This document shows positions 56,951 to 64,000 of a stretch of DNA of 64,000 nucleotides, in pieces. Below the pieces are notes generated by a model. It made no database searches, was not told the origin of the DNA, and worked only from the letters and a program-made list of their open reading frames with translations. The position numbers and the translations under genes were made by a program. Within the stretch, counting starts at the first letter, position 1; each line of letters opens with the position of its first letter. Source of the DNA: Lachnospiraceae bacterium (lineage in GTDB: Bacteria > Bacillota > Clostridia > Lachnospirales > Lachnospiraceae); contig CAJTIU010000016.1 of assembly GCA_910576335.1 (NCBI GenBank), forward strand, positions 1-64,000. Direction: 5' to 3'.

Positions 56951-59900
56951 ATGCAGAAAATAAGACATTCGCTTAAAAGGGGAATCGCCTTAAGTCTCTC
57001 TGCAGTTATGACCATTTCGCTGATGAGCGGTATTTTTGAAGGTACTGTAAAAGCGGAAGAGCCAGAGGAAAAGACAGGGACAGCGATATCCAACGGAAGC
57101 CTTAGCATTGAAATTGGGGATCTGGGACAGATATCCACAATGAACATTGTGAATAACCGGAAGAACGGTCAGAACAATGATGTAAACTTTGTATTGCCAA
57201 ATGATACGAGCCCTCAGAATAATGAGGCGCACCAGTGGATGGGCGAGATGATCTTCTCCTACCGTACCAGTGAAGACGGAAAATTCCCGGAAGGCCGGAA
57301 AGGGTTCGTTGAAGTAGATACCAATAAGACACTGGCAGCAGGAGGATCAAAGACTGCTTCTGAAATAAAAGAAGACAACCCGTATATCACGAAAAATAAA
57401 GTAAGTGATAAAGAGGTTGAGGTTACGTTCAAGGGAGTAGAAGGCGACGCCGGAACGCAGCGCTCGATGAAGGGCTTTAACGTAACATCCAATTACAATA
57501 TGGATACAGAGGACGGATCCTTATTGTGGAATATTACACTTCAGAACACAGGCAATAATTATATTGAGTTCGGCGACGTTGGACTTCCGATGCCATGGAA
57601 CAATAAATATACCGGTCTGACAAGTGTATATAATGATCGTGTGACAGCCCACACATTTGCAGGTGCAGACAGCGGCTACGCCTATGCAATCCGATGCAGC
57701 GGCGAGGGGAATTACATTCTTTTCACGCCAGTTCCGGAGAGTGGTGCAAGAATTGAATATGTAGACAACTGGGTTGGCAACAACAATCAGGTAAGAGGAG
57801 AACGTGCAGGGGATACTTTCGCAAACTGGACCAGTGACAGCGGCGGATGGCAGCCGGGATTAAGTGTTTACTATATCCATTCCAAGGATATCCAGAAAAC
57901 AGGACGCGGCTACTATACGGATGCTACCAGTCTTGTACTGGAGCCTGGCAAGAGCAAAACATATACATTCAAATTCTCAGCAGTCCGTGCCGGGGACAAT
58001 ACTCCGCAGGCAAGTGCCGAGGATCCGAATAATGCGTCTGATTCCGTGGAAGAGCGTGAAAACAATATGCGCTCAATCCTGTATAAATCGGGCATGATTG
58101 ATGCGATTGCAGTGCCTGGATTCCAGACAGCGCTGAACATGGAGACAAAGCTAGATCTTCACTATGATGATGAGAAGGTTAAGGTTGACAGTGTAGACAT
58201 TCAGTGTGTGCATGAGAACGATCCGTTTGATGAAAAGCATATTCCCGAACAGACTGAAGGACTGGTGAATAATTCCCGTTCAGGCAAGTGTGCGAATAAT
58301 GACTCGGTATCTGCGCCTGAAGCCAAAACAGTGGATGGAGAAAACCACCATATCTATAATCTGAAATTTGGATGTATTGGAAATAACAGCGTGCGTGTAA
58401 ACTACAAGCTTAAGGTGGGAGATGCATGGGTAGATAAGTTTACACAGTATGAATTCAATGCACTTGAAAGTCTTGACAAGATTGTTGAGACACACGCCGA
58501 CTTTATGGTGAATAAGACTCAGGATAATGATCCCAAGAGTCCGACCTATGGAAATTATCAGGACTGGTATATTTCCCAAGAGTCTGTTGACAAAAATGCC
58601 CTGAACCACTGGGGGGATGACTGGAGCCATGATAATATTAACTTTATGACAATGAAGAATTATCTGAATCCGGTTGCATCAGAGGTAGAATCCATTGAAA
58701 AGTACCTCGTTGATTACATGTGGAATAATTACATGAAAAATACGCAGGATTCCTATACAGTTGCCAACTATCTGAATGCATCGGGTATTTACAGTGATAC
58801 ATCATCACCATACACCCGTACGTATTCTGAGATGATGGAGGCGACAGGCTTCTTCAATATGTACCGGATTCAGAAGGCGTATCCGGATCTGATTGAGTAC
58901 CGCCAGACTCCTGAATGGTATTTGGAAAAAGCATACGGAATCTATATAAACCGGGTAAGCTCTTATCCGATCGGATATTACGGAGAACAGCAGGTGCCGG
59001 ACATGATAGAAGCGCTTAAGGAAGAAGGCATGACAGATGAGGCCGGCAGACTGCAGAAGCGTTTTGCACAGGAAAAAGGTACAAGAATGTCTACAGCGGC
59101 ATATCCTTATGGCTCAGAGTTTGCTTATGACAACACTGGTGAAGAGGGTGCATATGCAGCGGCTAAGGCGCTTCGTGAATATTATCCGGACGATGAAAAT
59201 GCCGGTAAAGCTCTCAGCAATATGAAAAAGGCAGAGTGGAAGACGCGTGCAATGCGCGGTATCCAGCCTACCTGGTATCACTATGCAGATCCGGTATTCA
59301 TCGGAGGCGAACATTGGTGGAACTTCCAGTATACAGCATCACTGGCAGGATCCATCATGGATGACTGGCTGCGTTATCAGGATAACGGATGGGATACAGC
59401 TTCCAGTGCATGGGCAGAGCGTGTGAACTATGCGGCCAAACTGTCGAACTTTAATGCAGTCAATATGGGACAGATCTCTGATAAGAGTATTGGAAGTGTC
59501 AGCTGGAGATACACCATGTACAAAGGCGGACATGGAGCAATGAATGTAAATGACGGCGGAACCCGTGTCATGAATAATGGCTGGAATGATTTCTCGGGAG
59601 AGAGTGAGGAAGGTCTCTACGGCTCTCTGCTAAGAATCAGTTCTGACGTTGTAACGGATCCAGTCTTTGGACTGACCGGATATGGAAGCGCCGTTTCCAA
59701 AGAAGGAACAAGCTACACAGTTACGCCGGCTGACGGAGTTGGCAAGCGAATCAATATTATTGATGATAAGTTATACGCAGAGCTTGAGCAGGATTCCTGT
59801 ACACAGGCTGTAATTAACAGCGCAGGACCGTCATTTGAGCTGTCGCTTAAGTGTCTTTCTACAGAAGAGCATTTATCAAGAATCAAACTGAGCGGTGCGG

Positions 59901-62900
59901 GACTGAAGGATGGATACTATAGTATTTTGTTAGATAGACAAGACGTAGGACAGTGCTATGTAAAGAATCATGAGGGCGTGGCAAATGTTCTGATTCCTGC
60001 TGGGAAGGAGACAGCAGTAGTTTCCGTTTCTTTCGAGGGCGAGGGAACGAATGAGGCTCCGGTTGTAAAGACGAAGGCAGTTGTTACAGATAAAACAGAA
60101 GGAGCAGAGGATACAATCAAGGCAGTCGTTCCATTTAGACTGGAAAGCATTGCTTATGATGACGGAGCTCCAAATGGAACATTAACTTATAAATGGGAAG
60201 TAACAGCTCCGGAAGGCGGCAAGGTTACACTTGGTTCTCCGGCGAAGCCGTATACGACCATAACATGCTCTAAGGAAGGAACCTATACAGCTAAGCTTAC
60301 TGTAAGCGATGGGGAAAAGGAAAGTGCATCTACACTGGAGATTAATGTGGGAGCGGCTCCTGAAAAAACGGCTCCTGTGATAGGGGATGTTACAGCAGCC
60401 CAGGAAGAAGTCAATACCAGTGTTGCAAGGATGACCGGAGAGGCAACGTCTGATAAGTATTATCAGAATGATGAGCTAAAATACAACTGGACTGTTGCAG
60501 AGCAGCCAGAGGGCGGCAGCGCCATCATTGCAGATGCAGATACCGCAAAAGCAAGTATGAAAGCTTATAAGCCAGGCACCTATAAGATCCGTCTTACTGT
60601 AACAGACGAAGATACAGGATATGGAGAAGGTGCAAAGAGCAGTCAGAAGGACATTGAGATTGAGATGACCGGAAAGGTAGACGGCGTAGAGCGTACAGGC
60701 ACAGTCCTCACTTCAACAGGCGTAGCGCCCGAACTTCCGGAAACCATGGAAGTAATTCATCCAGACGGTACTATTAAAAACAGTGAAGTTGTCTGGTCAG
60801 AGATTGATGCATCGTCTTATGCCCAGGAAGGCAGCTTTGAAGTTACAGGAACAGTTCCAGAGACAGAGATTAAGACTGCTGTAAATGTCCGGGTTGTTGC
60901 GGGAAGTGCGAGAAACATGGCTATAGAGGCAATTCCTACGGCAATTATTGACACTCCGCAGGATCTGGGAGGAGTTGCCGGCTTAAATGACGGATATGAA
61001 CCGGAAAGTTCTAATGATAAGAGCCATGGAGTATGGCATAACTGGCTTGGAGATCAGAGCGGTCCTGCATGGGTGCAGTATACATGGGAAGAGCCGGTTG
61101 TAATCTACCAGTCAGATGCATATTATTTTACAGACGGAAACTTTGTACCAAAGACTGTAAAATATGAGTATCTGGATGAAGACGGCGAGACATGGCGCAA
61201 CATGGTGAATGTAAAGGGCTGCGGTACAGAGCTGAACAAATACAACACAACAACCTTTGAGCCGGTGTCTACAAAAGCAGTCAGAATGACAATGATGCCA
61301 AAGACATTAGGATGCGGCGTTATTGAGTGGAAGGTATTCGGATATGGAAAGGGCGCTGATAAGATGGAGCTGAGACGCCAGATTAATCAGGCAAATTCCA
61401 TAAATATCGGAATATTTGCGGAAGAAGCAAAGGATATGCTTGAGACAGCGCTTGCTGAAGCACAGGCTGTTTTTGAAAACAAAGAAGCAACACAGGAAGA
61501 GGTAGATCAGGCGGCTGAGAAGCTTGCAAAAGTAATTGTAACACTTCCTACAACGGATAATAACCTTGCATATACTGCAAAAGTGACAACAAGCTATGTA
61601 TCCGGATGGGAAAGTCTTGCTGCAGCGAATGACGGAAGGCTTACAGGAACTTCATTCAATCCGCCAGGACCAAGATATGGTTCATGGGGACATGCAAGTG
61701 AGTTTGAGACAATTACCTATACATGGGAAAATAAGGTTCGCCTGAATGGCGCTGACATTTATTTCTGGTATGATGGAGAGAATGAAACCAATGGCGGAAT
61801 TAATTTCCCAGAGTCTTATTCTTACGAATATCTTGACGATAACGGAGAGTGGAAGGAAGTCGAGAATCCGTCGTCCTATGAGCCGAAGAAAGACAGCTAT
61901 AGTCTGACAACATTCTCAGAGATTGAAACAACTGCAATCCGCGTGAAGATGAATAAGATTCAGACGATTATTGAAGACGGTGAAGAGGTAGATATGAGCG
62001 GATGTGGCGTCGGCATCCAGGAGTGGAAGGTGTATGATGCATCTGCCGGAGGACGCGCTACAGAGGTGAAAGTGTCTAAGGCACCTTTAAAGACAGAATA
62101 TATCCGTGGTGAAAAACTTGACACAACAGGACTTGAACTGGAAGTAACCTATGCGGATAATAGTGTGAAGACATTTACAAACAACTATAAAGTCAGCGGT
62201 TATGACAGAAAGAAACTGGGAGAACAGACGGTAACGGTAACATTTGCAGATATAACAACAGAGTTTAAGGTAACCGTCAAGGAAGATAAGGTGGATAAGA
62301 CTGCATTATCAGCTAAGATTACCCAGGCAATGCGTCTGACAGCGTCTGACTATACGCAAAAGAGTTATGATGCACTTCAGAAAGCGCTTCAGGAAGCAAA
62401 GGCAGTTTATGATGATGCAGAGGCAGTACAGGACGAGGTAGCAGAGGCAGAGGATGCACTGACAGCGGCAATTGAGAATCTTGTGGAAAGAAAGCCTGTT
62501 TCCATCAGATTCAAAACAGAGCCGACGCAGAACACTTATTTCGCAGGAGAGCCGATCCATAGTTCAACATTTGAGCTTGAAGCTGTTTATGCGGATGATA
62601 GTACAGAGGTCATTACCGAAGGATTCGAAATCAGCGGATATAACGCAGAACAGTTAGGAGAGCAGACGGTAACTGTTACATACAAAGAACAGTCAGTACA
62701 ATTTGTTGTTACTGTTGAAGAAGCACAGAAGCTGGAGAATGAGGAGTCAAAGGTTAGTGTACTGGCAGCTCAGATTGAGGAAGGTGTTAAACTGTTAGTG
62801 GAAAAAGCAGCTTCCGGTGATGAGCAGGTTGCAGAGATGCTTGGCGCAATCGCAGAAAAGATAAAGGAAGCGCTTGGCGTAACAGAAGGCGTAGAAGTGA

Positions 62901-64000
62901 CTGAAGATAATTCCTCTGTACTGGATATTAAGCTGGTGAAAGGGGAAGCGGATGAGGAAGTACAGCTGGAAGAGGATGTAGTAGTATCCATACCGAAGCC
63001 GGAAGGATACAGCAATAATCTGAAGCTTTTCCATAATCGCAAGGACGGATTAACAGAGATCAACTTTACCTTAAAAGAGGAAAAAGAACTCGTATTCAGG
63101 ACTGGAGAATTTAGTCACTTTACAGTTGTAGATCTTGGAGAGCCGGCAGCAGAACCAGATAAATCCGGATTAGAGGCTGCAATCAGCGCAGCAGAACAGC
63201 TGAATGCCAAGGATTATACGGCAGAGGCATGGGATGTATTTGTAAGAAAGTTATGGGAAGCAATCGAACTGTCTAAGGACGAGACTGCGGATCAGGCTGC
63301 GATAGATGCTATGGTCAGTGAGTTAAAGGCAGCATGCGAAGAGGTTGATAAGAATCCTGACAAGACAGAGCTGAATTCCGTCATAAGTGCGGCAAAGGCT
63401 CTTAAAAAGGAAGATTATACTCCGGCAGCATGGGCAGTGTTCGAAAAAGCTTTGAAAGATGCAGAGGCAGTCTGCAATAATCCAAAGGCTACACAGAGCC
63501 AGACAGCCGCAGCAGTCGCAGCACTTAAAAAAGCTATAGACGATGTGAAGAAGAGCCCTGCACAGAAGCCGGTACAACCAGCGAAAGTAAAGGTAAAGAA
63601 GATCAGCATCTCCGGCCTTTCTAAGAAGATTGCGGCAGGAAAGAAAGTGAAGCTTACTGCAAAGGTTTCTCCATCTAATGCATCTAATAAGAGCGTTACA
63701 TGGAAATCTAGCAATAAGAAGGTTGCAACAGTAACCAGCAAAGGCGTTGTCACCATGAAGAAAAAGTCTGGCGGCAAGTCCGTAACCATTACTGCAACGG
63801 CAAAAGATGGAAGCAAAGTGAAAGCAACTTATAAGATCAAATCTATGAAGGGCAAAGTAACAAAAGTAACCATCTCTGGAAAGAAGACAGTAAAGGCAGG
63901 CAAGACCCTGAAGCTGACAGGCAAGGTAAAGGCAACAAAGAATGCGAACAAGAAGCTGAAATGGACCAGCAGCAATAAGAAATACGCAACTGTAACCAGC
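56951..64000 (+). CDS. giant secreted DUF5695-like multidomain protein, unit B, partial
   Basis: The frame is open to the window end (2350 residues visible). The signal peptide (about 1-35) and DUF5695-like region (about 35-1033) closely follow the unit A protein. Next come two PKD-like domains, a Big_4-type domain, a CBM-like domain (about 1320-1466), FIVAR, and a second CBM-like domain (about 1536-1696). Where unit A has its third CBM and long FIVAR array, this protein has two Big_3-type Ig domains (about 1700-1778 and 1848-1923, RGEKLDTTGLELEVTYADNS) flanking one FIVAR. A non-repeated segment (about 1925-2065), two FIVAR units and the start of the Big_2 pair follow. AAAGGA precedes ATG 56951. 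The ends match unit A; the middle is swapped. Confidence 0.88.
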   Translation, partial: MQKIRHSLKRGIALSLSAVMTISLMSGIFEGTVKAEEPEEKTGTAISNGSLSIEIGDLGQISTMNIVNNRKNGQNNDVNFVLPNDTSPQNNEAHQWMGEMIFSYRTSEDGKFPEGRKGFVEVDTNKTLAAGGSKTASEIKEDNPYITKNKVSDKEVEVTFKGVEGDAGTQRSMKGFNVTSNYNMDTEDGSLLWNITLQNTGNNYIEFGDVGLPMPWNNKYTGLTSVYNDRVTAHTFAGADSGYAYAIRCSGEGNYILFTPVPESGARIEYVDNWVGNNNQVRGERAGDTFANWTSDSGGWQPGLSVYYIHSKDIQKTGRGYYTDATSLVLEPGKSKTYTFKFSAVRAGDNTPQASAEDPNNASDSVEERENNMRSILYKSGMIDAIAVPGFQTALNMETKLDLHYDDEKVKVDSVDIQCVHENDPFDEKHIPEQTEGLVNNSRSGKCANNDSVSAPEAKTVDGENHHIYNLKFGCIGNNSVRVNYKLKVGDAWVDKFTQYEFNALESLDKIVETHADFMVNKTQDNDPKSPTYGNYQDWYISQESVDKNALNHWGDDWSHDNINFMTMKNYLNPVASEVESIEKYLVDYMWNNYMKNTQDSYTVANYLNASGIYSDTSSPYTRTYSEMMEATGFFNMYRIQKAYPDLIEYRQTPEWYLEKAYGIYINRVSSYPIGYYGEQQVPDMIEALKEEGMTDEAGRLQKRFAQEKGTRMSTAAYPYGSEFAYDNTGEEGAYAAAKALREYYPDDENAGKALSNMKKAEWKTRAMRGIQPTWYHYADPVFIGGEHWWNFQYTASLAGSIMDDWLRYQDNGWDTASSAWAERVNYAAKLSNFNAVNMGQISDKSIGSVSWRYTMYKGGHGAMNVNDGGTRVMNNGWNDFSGESEEGLYGSLLRISSDVVTDPVFGLTGYGSAVSKEGTSYTVTPADGVGKRINIIDDKLYAELEQDSCTQAVINSAGPSFELSLKCLSTEEHLSRIKLSGAGLKDGYYSILLDRQDVGQCYVKNHEGVANVLIPAGKETAVVSVSFEGEGTNEAPVVKTKAVVTDKTEGAEDTIKAVVPFRLESIAYDDGAPNGTLTYKWEVTAPEGGKVTLGSPAKPYTTITCSKEGTYTAKLTVSDGEKESASTLEINVGAAPEKTAPVIGDVTAAQEEVNTSVARMTGEATSDKYYQNDELKYNWTVAEQPEGGSAIIADADTAKASMKAYKPGTYKIRLTVTDEDTGYGEGAKSSQKDIEIEMTGKVDGVERTGTVLTSTGVAPELPETMEVIHPDGTIKNSEVVWSEIDASSYAQEGSFEVTGTVPETEIKTAVNVRVVAGSARNMAIEAIPTAIIDTPQDLGGVAGLNDGYEPESSNDKSHGVWHNWLGDQSGPAWVQYTWEEPVVIYQSDAYYFTDGNFVPKTVKYEYLDEDGETWRNMVNVKGCGTELNKYNTTTFEPVSTKAVRMTMMPKTLGCGVIEWKVFGYGKGADKMELRRQINQANSINIGIFAEEAKDMLETALAEAQAVFENKEATQEEVDQAAEKLAKVIVTLPTTDNNLAYTAKVTTSYVSGWESLAAANDGRLTGTSFNPPGPRYGSWGHASEFETITYTWENKVRLNGADIYFWYDGENETNGGINFPESYSYEYLDDNGEWKEVENPSSYEPKKDSYSLTTFSEIETTAIRVKMNKIQTIIEDGEEVDMSGCGVGIQEWKVYDASAGGRATEVKVSKAPLKTEYIRGEKLDTTGLELEVTYADNSVKTFTNNYKVSGYDRKKLGEQTVTVTFADITTEFKVTVKEDKVDKTALSAKITQAMRLTASDYTQKSYDALQKALQEAKAVYDDAEAVQDEVAEAEDALTAAIENLVERKPVSIRFKTEPTQNTYFAGEPIHSSTFELEAVYADDSTEVITEGFEISGYNAEQLGEQTVTVTYKEQSVQFVVTVEEAQKLENEESKVSVLAAQIEEGVKLLVEKAASGDEQVAEMLGAIAEKIKEALGVTEGVEVTEDNSSVLDIKLVKGEADEEVQLEEDVVVSIPKPEGYSNNLKLFHNRKDGLTEINFTLKEEKELVFRTGEFSHFTVVDLGEPAAEPDKSGLEAAISAAEQLNAKDYTAEAWDVFVRKLWEAIELSKDETADQAAIDAMVSELKAACEEVDKNPDKTELNSVISAAKALKKEDYTPAAWAVFEKALKDAEAVCNNPKATQSQTAAAVAALKKAIDDVKKSPAQKPVQPAKVKVKKISISGLSKKIAAGKKVKLTAKVSPSNASNKSVTWKSSNKKVATVTSKGVVTMKKKSGGKSVTITATAKDGSKVKATYKIKSMKGKVTKVTISGKKTVKAGKTLKLTGKVKATKNANKKLKWTSSNKKYATVTS

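Overview
The window looks like chromosomal DNA of a gut Lachnospiraceae (Clostridia, Bacillota). This is inferred from the moderate GC, a DUF4317 protein, a split SdaAB/SdaAA serine dehydratase, YesN/YesM regulation of a sugar ABC transporter, GH42 and GH65 enzymes, and large secreted FIVAR/Ig-like/BspA-type surface proteins. Species cannot be named from sequence alone.

Positions 1-7600 are an AT-rich accessory island ending in a tyrosine integrase. It holds a PD-(D/E)XK nuclease-like protein, a cytosolic trypsin-like protease, a YhcG/DUF1016 nuclease, a C-terminally truncated dndE, a decayed IS110-family element with a long structured non-coding right part, an excisionase-like gene and the integrase. 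From 7650 to 24000 the content is ordinary chromosome: a GH42 beta-galactosidase behind a palindromic operator, an OmpR-type two-component system with a MacB/FtsX-type ABC exporter, several uncharacterised Lachnospiraceae proteins, a DUF4317 gene, tRNA-Leu(CAG), a heptad-repeat coiled-coil gene, a metallophosphoesterase, L-serine dehydratase and a YcgL-type nucleotidyltransferase. Positions 24048-26169 hold a low-GC two-gene cassette (AAA ATPase plus a protein with a D...DxK nuclease-like motif). It is followed by a small Nif11-like protein gene with its own promoter and by a BlaR1/BlaI-type M56 protease-repressor operon.

Positions 29989-64000 are dominated by glycan use. Divergent YesN/YesM regulators face a lipoprotein-MalF-MalG sugar transporter. 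A GH65 phosphorylase, a HAD phosphatase and a secreted beta-helix/CBM/FIVAR/BspA protein follow. Then comes a tandem duplication of about 10.7 kb, each unit being a sugar-binding lipoprotein plus a giant secreted DUF5695-like multidomain protein (2928 aa, and at least 2350 aa running off the window). The likely sequence is extracellular cleavage by the giant proteins and the beta-helix protein, capture by lipoproteins, import by MalFG, and phosphorolysis by GH65 in the cytosol. The substrate is unknown, but the GH65 enzyme points to an alpha-glucoside.

Several repeat families shape the window. A REPIN-like GGGACGGGG palindrome occurs four times plus one diverged copy and twice supplies the stop codon of a gene. 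Two unrelated elements of about 180 bp with long terminal inverted repeats are present, one flanked by an 11-bp direct repeat. A GTTACTRTTCAC-type motif recurs beside broken genes.
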